DNA from: Sambucus nigra | Taxonomy: Eukaryota; Streptophyta; Magnoliopsida; Dipsacales; Adoxaceae | NCBI GenBank assembly: GCA_949130495.1 | Contig: OX422217.1 | Span: 573,782,606 to 573,846,605, forward strand | Direction: 5' to 3' | Length of the DNA stretch: 64,000 nt | Shown: positions 22,078-33,636 of the stretch, one piece after another | Numbering within the stretch: position 1 is the first letter of the stretch | How the letters are laid out: each line of letters begins with the position of its first letter | Made by a program: the position numbers and the translations under genes | The notes under the pieces: generated by a model | What the model was told of the DNA's origin: nothing | Seen by the model: only the letters and a program-made list of their open reading frames with translations | Database searches by the model: none

Positions 22078-22312
22078 GTGATTTTAGGACTTAAAATAAT
22101 ATTGATTATGGATATAGGATAACAAACATTTCGTTTCCATTTTTAGTCCCTATTTTCAAATTAAAGGGACATGTGGCATGCTGTGATTGGTTGACGTTTT
22201 GTGAATATGTGTCCACGTCAATGGGTTTATCCAAAAATAGGGACTAAAACTATAAATAAAATATTTGTTGTCCCATTTCCAAAATGCATATTACAATAAG
22301 TCTTAAATTTAC
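22078..22312. mobile_element. Fold-back MITE with long terminal inverted repeats
   Basis: The two halves are imperfect inverted repeats of about 90 bp. The left half has 'aggacttaaaataatattg', then 'ggataacaaac', then 'tttttagtccctatttt'. The right half has the complements in reverse order ('aaaatagggactaaaa', 'tttgttgtcc', 'caataagtcttaaa'). A 'gtccacgtcaatggg' / 'ttggttgacgtttt' loop lies between. No coding sequence is present. A target duplication could not be fixed, so the superfamily is open. Confidence 0.65.
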
Positions 22313-24394
22313 AAAGCTCCTTAAAAAATTTAGCTAAGTGCTTGTCTGTTTTTATTTTTATTTTTGTTATTATTATATATTTAATTCTAATATGTGGCGG
22401 CTTTTAGGGTTTGTGCTTTTATCAATACCCTATTAGATTTTGTTTGTGCTGCATTAATTTCTCTAAATACTTGGCCTATCCTTGTTGGCAAGGACAAACA
22501 CATCCCATTTGTATACAGGACACCACTGAATCCACTATGTTTGACAATTAAGCAAGGTCATCTTTCACTAATAGCATTTCATTCAGTCATTTTCAAATGA
22601 GGAAAGCTGCCTATGCAATGGTTGGCCCACACAACTACAACATTAGGCCTGGCATCGAGGTTTTGATGTTTTGGTTTCCCGTCGTTGTGTTTTATCAGTT
22701 TTGCGTTAGGATGTTTTAATTTCATGTTATGTCGTGTTCGTGTTGTGTTTAAGGCATGTAATCTCGCTTTTATCAAGTTCTCGTCAACAGCCCAGCTCTA
22801 ATCTGTTTATCCGTATCTGGATTATATTTTAAATTTGTTTACCTGTTTACCCTTTACTCGATTTTCTGATTATTACGTGGATTACAGACTAATGTAGTCT
22901 AATCTGATTTGTTAGGCGGCCGATACGATAAGTGTATTATATACTATAAATTAATTTATATTTGTGTATATGAATATGTGATAAATAAAAATATATATAT
23001 ATATTTATGTATAATAGATAAAATGCAATATGTATGTATGTTTTTATATATAAAAAATAAGTGCATTTTTAAGTTAAAAAAAATTAAGAAGGATAAAAAA
23101 GTACATATATTCCGATTCGACCCTACCTGATTCTGAATTCGGATCCCATATTATTGATCCGCCCGACACGCGGATCTGAATGAAAATTCAATTAACTTCT
23201 TAATAAACGGATTTGGAGGATCACAGATGCGATCCAGCCTGACCTGTGTACAAGTCACACTCTAGTGCATAGTTGGATCGGTGGCATCCATTATGTATTT
23301 GTATCTAACGGGGCACGTTAGGATTAAACTCAGATCCCTAGTTTTGTGTCATACTCATACTGTGTTAATGGATCGTTTTAAAAAATTACCCCCCCACTCG
23401 ACATAGTGTCAGCTAAACTACCTAAAATTTGGGCCTAGGTAATGAAATATGCGATCAGCGTGCATGAGCTATTGGCCGACCAATATACTTGTTATGCTAT
23501 CTGATGCAACAATAATCACTGCAATAGATGGTGACCTGGAGCCTCCATTTTGTCATTGCAGTTTTGGTTTGATTATGACATTCAACAATGGTGCATTATA
23601 ACATAAAGGGAAGGCTCATTTAGGTGATATAGACCATTTTGTTTTAAAAAGTCATTTCAATATAGTGGTGGTGTCATGTGAGAACTACGTGTCCACATGC
23701 TCCGGGCTTGGGCTCGCTCCGACCGAACACACACTACATAATAATAAATTAGAATTTGTGATTTGTCTAGAAGTGTGACTTATGTATTACGTTAGAATTT
23801 AATACACACTGCAAATAATCAAGATAAATCTCACTCATTCTCATATATTTATATTACTGTGTAATTGAATCATTTACCCCAAATGGGTGTACATTATATG
23901 TAGGAGTGAGGAAGGTGCTAAAGGTGGCTATTCTAATCATATAAAAAGCTAACATAATTTCTGCACAGTTCTAAAAATATGAGGACAATATGGGGTCGCT
24001 AATTCTGATATTGGTAAATCAAATTTTATAAATTATAATGATGTCACATAGCCATACTCATCCTCTAATAACATTTTCACTCTTCTAGTTACAAGATGAA
24101 CAATAAGAAAACATATAATCACAAACTAAAATTTAAAAATTGGGTTATCCATATCCTTCATAAAACCTTTATTGCAAGGCCTTCCAAATATTTATCAATA
24201 TTAGGATCCCCCTAAATGCAACAAAGGGCATGGGTGGTCATTTCACACCCCCTCTCAAATTCCCTAAAATTAAGTCTTACCAAAGCTAAAAAGCTGCTGA
24301 GGGCATGTTTTTTTTTATCCAAGGCATCCAAATTAGATGGAAAACGTAGAGGAGTTATTCTAAATATTAATGGTTTGATTATCTAACAAATTAC
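22313..24394. other. Gene-free stretch downstream of GH3.9
   Basis: No gene is recognised. 22640-23260 contains 'cggatcc/ggatctg' words like those of the hAT element at 28539-29413, probably a decayed relative. On the minus strand AATAAA (24168-24173), about 220 bp beyond the GH3.9 stop, is a candidate polyadenylation signal. Confidence 0.45.
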
Positions 24395-27300
24395 TCAAGG
24401 GTTCCACTTAGGATATCTAGGGCTAAAGAAGCAAGCCTTCACATTAGAGTCGAGCAATTTGAGAGCAGCATTTGATTTGATACACCGGGGAGTTTTATAC
24501 TGATTAATGGACCCCCCTTGGTTGATAAACAAGTCCATCAAACACTCAAAGGTCCCAGGTTTTACGACCCGTATCTCGAGCGGTCCAATGGACTTGTCAT
24601 GGGCCCGACATCGTCGGTAAACATAATCAAGTTCTTCTTCAACCACAGCACAACACTCCTTGAGGACCGTTGGATCAAGAATGGTTGATGATGTGCATTG
24701 ATATGCAATCTCCCAATAAATGACGTAGTGGCCGGGGACTGATGAAGTGTCTGCATGGCTCGTGTATTCGACTAGGAGTGCATTGTAGGGTTCCAGTAGT
24801 CTTTTTGCTGCGGTGACGCTCTTGTGGAGGTCTTCTTCGTTAGTTTTGTCGCTGTCAATGCTAAGGACGACGTTTCTCCGGCAGATGAACCGAAATTGAG
24901 GGGCTCGGTTGTGGAATCCGGTTACTTGGAGGACATCTCCGATGCGATACCGATATAGTCCTAAATCATCCAAGCAAAAGGTAAATTGTTAAATATTAAA
25001 CGAAATGTGAATTATACAGATTCTGCAAGAAACTCTTTTGAATTATGTATTTGCTGTAAAGACCCTCTTACATATTACAAAAAGAAGTCTTGTAAAAAGT
25101 TCATACAAGGAAGCCTTAGCAATAAAGTACATAGGTCATAACTTATTCGTGTCTTTAATGATACATTCGAAAGCACTTAAAAACACAATAATACACTAGC
25201 CCGCATTCTTCCTGCGGTTTAAATCTAAACTCTCATGCCCCTCACGTGTGATTTGAGTTTAATACGTGGACGGATTATATTGGGTGATGTAAAATGTTTG
25301 GGCTGTCGAGTCATGTATAATTTGATCAGATAGTATGTTAAATATATGAGTAATCTTTTAATTATATGGATATATTAAGGGATGAGAGATTGTATGGGTA
25401 ATTTTTGAAGATAGAAGGTATGGATAAAGATTTGATAAACCGTAGAGATACACATGGGGTTCTTAAAAATTGGACATCGATAGGAATTCTATCTGTTTAA
25501 ATAGAGACTGAAAAAATTGGAATTTTATCAGTTTAAATAGAGGCACTGTTCCATGAAAGTTTATTCTACAAGAGTATTGAGCATTGTTGAGTAGGTGTAT
25601 GGAAAAATAAAGTGAATAGAGAAAAAATGTGGGATTAAAAAGAGTTTAAAAGTTAATTCAATATTTAATACCGTATCATTATTACTTAGATTGGCATTTT
25701 TTCAAATTGGCTTACATTAATGGACGTGAGAAAATATAAGTATCGACAAGATTGTTTTTTGTCCACTTAAGATGGAAGGGGAACAACATGCGTACACGTG
25801 TTGAGTGCGGTTAATTACCATATATGGCTACTATCCACACACTCAAAATATTTTGATTGTAGATACCAAAGAAATGGTTGTACAAAATGTTAATTTAACT
25901 AAAATTCCAACTATCACTTCCCTTCAATTCATTAATTTGTTAAGTTAATTTAGTCTATTTACTAGCAATGGCTATTCGGACAAATCTAATAGACAAATTT
26001 ACTGTACTAAATAAATAATGATGTGTCTGTGAGGTAGAATTACCAGTACTGACTAATCCATATAAAACTTGTCACATTATGAATGTAACTCTTTCAACAA
26101 ACTATGTTAGTTTATGATTACTTGAGAGGAAACAAAGCACTTACCAGAAAATGTTGTAACCACCAACTCATAATAACATCCAAGTCTCACATGCACCAGG
26201 TCCACAACCTTATTCATGGCCACCTCCTCATCTTCATCTTCATCCACTTTCTTTAACAATGGTAGGAATTCAAAGTAACCCATGTTAGGCAAGAGAGTGA
26301 ATGACACATCAGCAGGGTCACATAAGGGTTTCAAATTCACCCCAAAATAACACTCGGATGAAGCATACATGGTACACACTAAAGGCAACTTCCCCTCGCT
26401 ATAATACTTGAGGGCCGAAATATATTGGGCCATGGACCCAGTCACAACAGCCTCAATGTACTTAGCCTTGGGCCAAAGCCGACCCACTATCCCCTCCCAC
26501 GATGGGCGGCTACAAATGGCTTCAATCTCGTCAGCTAAATGTGGGTCCGGGGACGAGAATATTGTTGACATGGCGGATCGGCATTGAGCATCAGTGATGG
26601 TGGGGCTGAGCTGGCCGGTTCGGATATCGTTGACCAAGTCAAACCAATTGCGTTCGAGGAAAGAGATGGCTCGGAGGAGCGCTGAGGCAAAAATGGCTCC
26701 GAGCCGAAGGACTTGGTGGCGGCTAACGAGACCGGCTAGGAGCTGGCAATACATGCTTTGGTGGGTGTCAGTGCAAAGGACGACTGGATTGGGGCTCGTG
26801 AAGTCGTGAAACGGGTCGTGGGACCGGCATTTAAAGTGCTTGCTCTTGTAGTAGCTGGTTAAGACGGAACGAGCCGGCAAGCCACACGGCGTGGACCTCT
26901 CGACTTTCACAAAGTTGAGGAACATGGCCTTACCCTCGTCGAGACCAGGGACATACCTAGCAAAATAATTTTTTTAGATTAATATTCCGGATATAGTTTT
27001 CTGACACAATGATAAATCATGAATGCATAGGCCCTGTATGGATTAATAATATCAGGGACATAGCTGGGAAAATAATTTTTTAGATTAATATCAAGGATAT
27101 AGTTTTCCAACACAATGATAAATCTTGAATGCATAGACCTTATATGGATTAATGATAACTTGCAATTAATAATAACAGTCTTTTTGACTTTCACTATCAT
27201 TTTTATTGAATTTAACTTGTCCTCTTATTGTCCTATAAATTGAGGATACCCTCTAAAAGCATCGCGTAAACTTTCAAAATGTTACAGTTGATTGTCTTTT

Positions 27301-29161
27301 AATGAGTCATGATCATTAAATCTTTACCAATGCTTTTGAGGATGTATATGTAAATCTACAAAAGGTAAAAGGAAAACACAATAGTTATAACAAAAGTAGA
27401 GCGAAGTCAAAATATAAAAAACAATCATTGGTGTACGAACATAAAATCTATAACCCCTTTGGGATTACTTACTAATGTGAACTTATAAATTACGATAGTT
27501 TCACATAAAAATAATTTTATAATTTATTTTAGAATTAATTATATTTTGATCCCTTCAACTTTGTTCATAGTTTCACTTTACCATCACTTGTACTTTCTTT
27601 TTTTACAATTAACACTTTAACTTAAAAAAATTATTTTTACCCCTGATCATTATGGATGAAAAATTAGTCATTTGCACAAGTGACTGGATAAAAACATCCT
27701 CAAGTGCAGTGCACATGATCAATTTTTTGTCCAAAAATTTTAACACCATCAGTGTTTGAGGTAAAGTGATGTGTTTTTATATGTTGAGGGGTTTAAATCT
27801 AAAAAACAAAAGCACGAATAGTAAGATAAAAAGGGAAACAAAGTTGAAGGGATCAAATTATAATTAACTCTTTATTTTATTATTTACAAAATATCTAAAT
27901 AATCTATATAAAACGGGAAAATGCATTTAATAACGTTCATCACTATCCCACATCATCTTCTTATGAGTGGTGTACTTTGGGTACGAATTTGATTGGCTTT
28001 ACATATATGTTCATTATAACATATGATTAATTTTTTCGATACTCTAGAGGGTAGTGGGGTCATCATAGACATTCATTTAAAATTAGAAATTAAGTCAAAC
28101 AATGAAAAAAAATTAAGTATTCGTGTTTTTCTAAATAATTAGTTAATTTGAATGTATCACAATATTTTATCTAATAATAAAGCATTGATTTATAGACCTC
28201 TGCCGTCGTTTCCATGTTATCAACAAAAGATGAATGGATAAAATATAGAGGTTGTCATTAGTGCATGCATGACTTGGATATGATTGTCTGCATGGCGGAG
28301 CCCGCACTAGTGATTGGTGGGATTTTTTTATATTCATATGTATTTTAAAAATATGGTCGGCAAAGTACTTTTGGAAATAAAAAATGTTATGTAACCCAAA
28401 AAAAAAAATGAAAAATGTTATAAACTTAAAAATTGAAGTAGATAAATTATTAAAAAAATGTAATTTTTTTTTTTAAATTTAAGGTGGGTAATTAATGACC
28501 TTATCTTGTTAGTCTGTCCTTTTGTGTGTTACCCTACTTAGGCATGTAAACTGATTGGATTCGGACCGGATCAGTCAAATCCAAATCCATATTCGTTTAT
28601 GTTAAACGGATTCGGATTTGATCTGTTTATTAATCGGATCGGGTCAGACAAATCCAAATCCATATCCATATCCGTTTATGTTAAACGGATTCGGATCGGA
28701 TCCGATTATCCGTTTATGTTAAACTTGATTTGCAACATTTTTATTTTCAACTCGTATTTCATAAATATATTTTGCAAATGTTCCAAAAAACAGATAATGA
28801 AATAAAGAACTATTAAAATATATATTTAAAATATGGGACATATAACAAATACTCCCTCGAACAACTATTAAAATATATATATTTAAAATATGGGACATAT
28901 AACAAACACTCCCTCGAATATTTTTTAATACTCATTTAGTCCAACCTTTTTTATTTTGCTTCAAAAAGTCATTTGCCACATATTTTGGAGAGGGAGTGCC
29001 ACTTGCGAGGACCTCTAAAAATAAGAGAATATTGAGTGCTTGAGGGACTAAATGGGTTAAACTAAAAATATGTGTCCTTTTTAAAAAATATATATTTATA
29101 GTAGGGAGTATTCAATAATTGACCCTTAAAATATTATTAAATACCATATATATTAATTATA

Positions 29162-29255
<94 letters not shown>

Positions 29256-31750
29256 TATTAATCGGATCGGAGTATATGAATTCAAATCCGCTCCATTTAA
29301 TAAACGGGTAATCGAGTAATCGGATAATCAAATTTTAGGCATGATCCATATCCGCTTAAATGAATCGGATTCGGATTCGAATTCGGATAAAATCTAATCC
29401 ATTGACAAGCCTAACCCTACTCACCATGAATGATGTGGGAAATGAGGGATGGAGAAATTAGACAATGTGAGATCTTAAATATATACTAGTTACGTCTCAA
29501 ATTAATAGTCATCGTTTGAAAAAAAAATGATTTTTAAGGATGTATTCAAACAATTGTCACGATCAAGACTTGTTCAGTATCATGAAATTTAGTTCGTAGA
29601 TTACGTCCAAAAACGAACAGTGACTATTAGTTTGGGATAACTCAAAAGAGAAAGCAAGATTAAGGGTAGACATAAGCCTGTGGCCCACCAAGCTCACTCG
29701 ACATAACTGTAGGGCTTGAGAATGTTAATAGGCCTGAAAAACGGGCTTGACAAAATTTTCAAGCCCGATTTTTTTCATGGGAGGCCTCGAGTAAGCATTC
29801 TTAAACCCGCACAGACATGATCTGACCCGAGGTCCAATAATTATCATGTGTTTATTTACATAATATAATAGACTATTATCTTTTGAATTTTTTTAGGTTA
29901 AATTTTTAATGCGGGAAATAACATAATAGGCTCAAATAATTGGGGTAATTTTCAATATACATTTAATGTGCTATTATACTTTATTTTATAATTTACGTAA
30001 TTTTAATAAATAAAAAAGTTAGCTAAATTAAAAAAATAACAATAAATATAAAGAATAGTTCATTGTGGGCGTGGACATTTGTGTTTAGTCGGGGCACGCT
30101 TGGGATGGTATAATCGGGCCCAATTTGGGCCTGAGCAATCACAATAATTCTTATTATATAGAGAAAGTCTAGGTCGTGCCCACCCCTAAGCAAGATTATT
30201 AATAGGGGACGGATGAAGTATATTTTTTTTTCCAGGGGATAACTTGTAAAAGAGGGTTGCAACTTGCAAGATCTACAAATTTACATCAATTTTCTTACTT
30301 TTAACAGTTATACTGGGTGCAGGGACTCCGATGAATGATAAATGAACTTTTATAGCTTGTCAAAAATGTTGAGGAACTGATTGAGGAACTGCATGAGACT
30401 GCATAACCAAAACATAAATGTTGTTTAAGTGATAAGATGTTTTTGCAAAGTCTCGCAAGCGTGCCAATTAGATTCGGTGCAACGATTAAATGTGGCGTCA
30501 CTATTAAAAAACCAAAGTCGTCCCACAACTTCATATGGGTACATGCAACGGCGGACGCAGGAATTTTTGTGAGGAGCATAAACAGATTTATTTTATTGTG
30601 AGAAAAATTTTAAACAGTGAAAATATTGTATTTATTTTTGTCATAAAGTATATCCGTGACAAAATTTATCATAATAAAAAATAACTTTTTTTTAACAATT
30701 AAAGTAATTGAATTTTTTGGCATTAGAAATAAATCGTAGAAAAATTATCACAAATAAAACTGATAGAAATCATCACTGTTCTAAAAAACCCGCCTAGACT
30801 CCGCCTAGGCACGCCTAGGCTTAAGGCTTGGGAGAAACGCTTCGCCTTACGCTTTTCACGCCTTATTCCTGGTAAAACCCTTAAGGCGCACTTTTTTCTA
30901 AAAACAACAATGATTTAGTGAAACGATGTCGCCTTTTAAAGAATTTGTTTACAAACCGGACCATTATCTCATCCAAAATAATCAAATAGTATTTTAGTTT
31001 GCATATATTCAGACGTATTTTTATGATCTGTGCAATTTTTGTATTTTAATATCCTTGTTATGGTTAAAAAATATTAAAAAATATTAAGAAGGCCTAAACG
31101 CCTTTTCACGCCTAGGCCCGCCAAGGCTTAAGGCTTGCCTCCACGCCTCAATCACGCCTCGCGTTTTTTAGAACCTTGGAAATCATACATAAAAATTGCC
31201 AAGGGTGAACTTTGTGATAAAATATGTAATCGACAAAATTTCAAGGGATACAAGTGTTAGAAATCAATGGACAAAAATAGTCACAGTGGAATGACAAAAT
31301 ATGTGACCATCATAACTGTCGCACCAAATTTTCTCACAGATTTAAGTTGTAACAATTTAATCATGGTCAAAGGCCGTTAAAAAAATTTAAATAAAAGTTT
31401 TAATCTAAAAATATTTCGAAAATTCAGGACCCCTCTGTCCCTACATGGGTCCGCCGCCGGTACACGCATATTGACTTGCATACATAAATGATTATGAAAA
31501 TAACAACTTATTTGTATAATATGCAAAAATATATTATATTGTTTAATCATCCGTAGCGGTTATATTCACCAAAGTATTATGGAGAATACCATATTGGTCA
31601 AAAAATTGTGACACTTGTTTACCTCAATAAATCAAGAATTAATGTGAAAACAATATCTTCCCACACCCCTATCCCATTGTGCAATATTCGTTCTGCTCAC
31701 TATAAGGAGACTTCAGATATTTCTATATACTTTTTGTAGGTTGATAAATT

Positions 31751-31789
<39 letters not shown>

Positions 31790-32188
31790 AAAGATTGTAA
31801 ATGAGAATAAATATCTCACTGGTTCATTATTGGTATGATGAGATTGTAAAGAAAGGTTCGACGGTCAAGATCTTCTGCGATGGATGGCATCAGCTTAGGC
31901 TCCCCAGCAGATGTGCCCGAACTACAATGTAGAAAAAAGCAACATGAACCTTAAAAGAACTTACAATTAGAGGTGTGCGCATTTACATATACATATATAT
32001 ACATATATATAGAATAGAGAGACACCCACTAAATTATGAATCTAATCCACATTTTAGAAAACACTCAACTCAACTCACTCCATCATATCTTATCAACTAA
32101 TTACAATTCAGCAACTAAATAATGTAAGATAAGTTGCATATTTTATGAAATGAGGCGAGTTGCATAATTTAATGGGTACGTGTAAAAG

Positions 32189-32273
<85 letters not shown>

Positions 32274-33159
32274 AAGCCGCTCTAAAATGGATCAGAAAAA
32301 CGAACCAATTTTTATTTTTATAATAATAAAAAAATTATTTTGATTTAATTTTTTTATGAGGTATTTCAATATTTCAGGGAACCTTCAAAAACAAAATCAG
32401 ATCAAAATGAAATTTTTCAATTTAAAAAAAATAAGTAAAACATATGTCAGTTTTTAAGCTACTAACTTGCTAAAAATTGATATATACTTGATAGATTTTT
32501 TAAAATAGTAAGGAAAATTAGTATCAAACTCAAAATAATTTTTCTACTATTTAAAAAAATCGATTTATCTTTTTGGTTCTTGTTTTTGTTTTTTCTAGAT
32601 CACACTCCCTCTATATATGTGACCCATTACACCAACTCCAAACATTGTTGATACTAATGTGATAGTCAAATTTGGATTTTATCGAAAAAGAAATACACTG
32701 ATTTCTAGGTGTTGTTGACATTCTCGCTGAAATGCCCCGAATAAAAACTTATTAAATTTTGGATAATTCAAAATTTGAAGTTTAACTGTACCAAAATGGT
32801 GTGTTCCCTTAAAATTATTCATGACCCATGACTTAGCAAAAAAAAAAAAAAAAAAGACAACACACATACCTACATAACATCTCAGTTATGGGGTGGCCAG
32901 TAAGGAGAGAGGACTCTTCACCATTTGCGATCCTCTGGATATAAGGACGTATGGCTTTATATGTAACTATGGGTACCCTTTTCTTAAAGTCTTGTACATC
33001 TTTTGAACCCTTCATGTATATATTCAAGTACTCAGTTTCACCATTTCTTGTTAAGATATCTTTCAAAATGCCTTCTTGAACTTCATCTGCCTTTGAGGTA
33101 AGCTTTTCAATCTCCTTTAATGCATCTTCACCTTTGTACTCCAACTTTTTCCCATCCAT
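24395..33159 (-). CDS. GH3.9: GH3.9-type acyl acid-amido synthetase (complete, four exons)
   Basis: GH3 enzymes adenylate an acyl acid such as indole-3-acetic acid and conjugate it to an amino acid in the cytosol, lowering active hormone. Exons are 33159-32870, 31921-31820, 26956-26145 and 24960-24395 (TGA). All introns are GT-AG (donors GTATGT, GTGAGA, GTAAGT), phases join exactly, and the product is 589 residues, normal for the family. The ATP/AMP-binding motifs are present: [10 protein letters not shown] at 97-106, YASSECYFG near 328-336 and [10 protein letters not shown] at 402-411. The N-terminus [11 protein letters not shown] and the C-terminus SPRYPKWNP are what I remember for the GH3.9 branch of group II, whose preferred substrate is less settled than for GH3.5/GH3.6. 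No TGTCTC auxin element is seen near the start. Introns 1 and 2 are swollen by repeats. The coding sequence shows no breaks. Confidence 0.93.
26946..27159. repeat. 107-bp tandem duplication across the GH3.9 exon 3 acceptor
   Basis: The segment from 26946 repeats from 27053 with about 90 percent identity by eye. The first copy contains the true exon 3 boundary (GCTAG before GTATGTCCC). The second copy carries a similar CCCAG before CTATGTCCC at 27063. Confidence 0.8.
27532..27870. mobile_element. Mutator-like MITE in GH3.9 intron 2
   Basis: This 339-bp element has terminal inverted repeats of at least 34 bp (GAATTAATTATATTTTGATC at the left, near-identical complement at the right, both running into CCCTTCAACTTTG). 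It is flanked by an exact 9-bp duplication TTTATTTTA (27523-27531 and 27871-27879). A 9-bp duplication and G-initial termini point to Mutator-like elements. Non-coding. Confidence 0.85.
28850..29110. mobile_element. Stowaway-like (Tc1/mariner) MITE nested in the hAT element
   Basis: It begins TACTCCCTCGAA and ends GTAGGGAGTA, matching the CTCCCT/AGGGAG termini and TA target of Stowaway elements. The left end is tandemly duplicated: the 'ttaaaatatgggacatataacaaa' type unit of about 59 bp occurs at 28803 and 28862. Confidence 0.6.
29167..29250. repeat. (AT)n microsatellite, about 84 bp
   Basis: Uninterrupted TA repeat inside the intronic hAT element. Confidence 0.95.
29661..30188. mobile_element. 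hAT MITE in GH3.9 intron 2
   Basis: A 528-bp element. Its left end TAAGGGTAGACATAAGCC and right end complement TAGGGGTGGGCACGACC are similar, and an exact 8-bp duplication AGCAAGAT lies at 29653-29660 and 30189-30196. Internally it holds 'cgggcttgac...caagcccg' palindromes. Non-coding. Confidence 0.85.
30548..31459. mobile_element. Non-autonomous DNA transposon in GH3.9 intron 2, host of a nested MITE
   Basis: It begins ACGGCGGACGCAGG and ends GTCCGCCGCCG, sharing a CGGCGGAC inverted end. It is flanked by GTACATGCA (30539-30547) and GTACACGCA (31460-31468), 8 of 9 identical. The GGCGGAC-type end is common in hAT-like elements, but a 9-bp duplication would fit Mutator, so the superfamily is unsettled. 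Confidence 0.55.
30774..31178. mobile_element. hAT MITE nested inside the 30548-31459 element
   Basis: Ends CACTGTTCTAAAAAACCCG and complement CAAGGTTCTAAAAAACGCG form 19-bp inverted repeats. An exact 8-bp duplication GAAATCAT lies at 30766-30773 and 31179-31186. Subterminal regions are rich in 'cgcctaggc' and 'aaggcttaagg'. Non-coding. Confidence 0.9.
31757..31787. repeat. (AT)n microsatellite near GH3.9 exon 2
   Basis: About 30 bp of AT repeat, some 30 bp downstream (in gene direction) of the exon 2 donor. Confidence 0.9.
32190..32271. repeat. (AT)n microsatellite in GH3.9 intron 1
   Basis: About 80 bp of uninterrupted AT repeat between exons 1 and 2. Confidence 0.95.
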
Positions 33160-33278
33160 TGTATCTGCAAAGCCAAAGCCAAAACAAAAAGAAAAATTCT
33201 TTACGAAAGGGTGTAGTACTATAGAGTGAGTGAGACTCAAAGTTCTTCTTTGCTCAATAGTTGAGAACCCATTGGGCC

Positions 33279-33290
33279 TATATATATAAA
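33279..33290 (-). promoter_or_regulatory. TATA box candidate of GH3.9
   Basis: Minus-strand TTTATATATATAGG lies about 120 bp upstream of the GH3.9 ATG at 33159, a reasonable distance for a plant TATA box with a short 5' leader. No auxin response element was found by eye in the 270 bp upstream of the ATG. Confidence 0.5.
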
Positions 33291-33636
33291 TTTTGGCTAT
33301 GTTATTTATTTTCTTTTTTTTGCTATAAATTGTTAATGTTCTATTTACATAAGATACCTTTCTTGCTATACCACTCTAGTTTACACCCAAATTAGTTTTT
33401 TCCAAGTTCCCATTTTCACATATCTTTCTTGGAGTTTGGTACCGGGTTCATCTGTTCCGTTCAAAGAGAAGTTTTGGGTTTTCTTCTACATCCCATAAAG
33501 AAAGAAGAAGAGGTTGTTGCAGCATTACCCACTTGGAGAAAGGCTCCTTGCTTGGGTGACGGTGACCATATAAAGTCCGATCGGTGGATTCCGAGACCGC
33601 GGTGGAGCTCCTAGATTATCCGCTAGGAAAAGGTAT
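33291..33636. other. GH3.9 upstream region, no gene
   Basis: AT-rich to 33420, then GC-richer sequence from about 33430 that probably belongs to the adjoining transposon. A 61-codon open frame at 33429-33614 shows no known domain. Confidence 0.4.

Larger units (their letters stand above)
28539..29413. mobile_element. Non-autonomous hAT element in GH3.9 intron 2
   Basis: Ends TAGGCATGTAAACTGATTGG and, reverse-complemented, TAGGCTTGTCAATGGATTAG form imperfect inverted repeats. The exact 8-bp duplication ACCCTACT flanks it (28531-28538 and 29414-29421). The interior is rich in 'ggattcggat' repeats and holds a Stowaway-like insertion and a long (AT)n tract. No transposase is encoded. Confidence 0.85.

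Noticed and set aside
26979..27200. 73-codon minus-strand frame in GH3.9 intron 2 as a separate small gene
   Set aside because: It is the duplicated exon 3 acceptor segment; it matters only as a possible alternative exon and is reported as such.
29119..29331. Open frames of Ile-Tyr repeats on both strands
   Set aside because: Pure translation of the (AT)n microsatellite.
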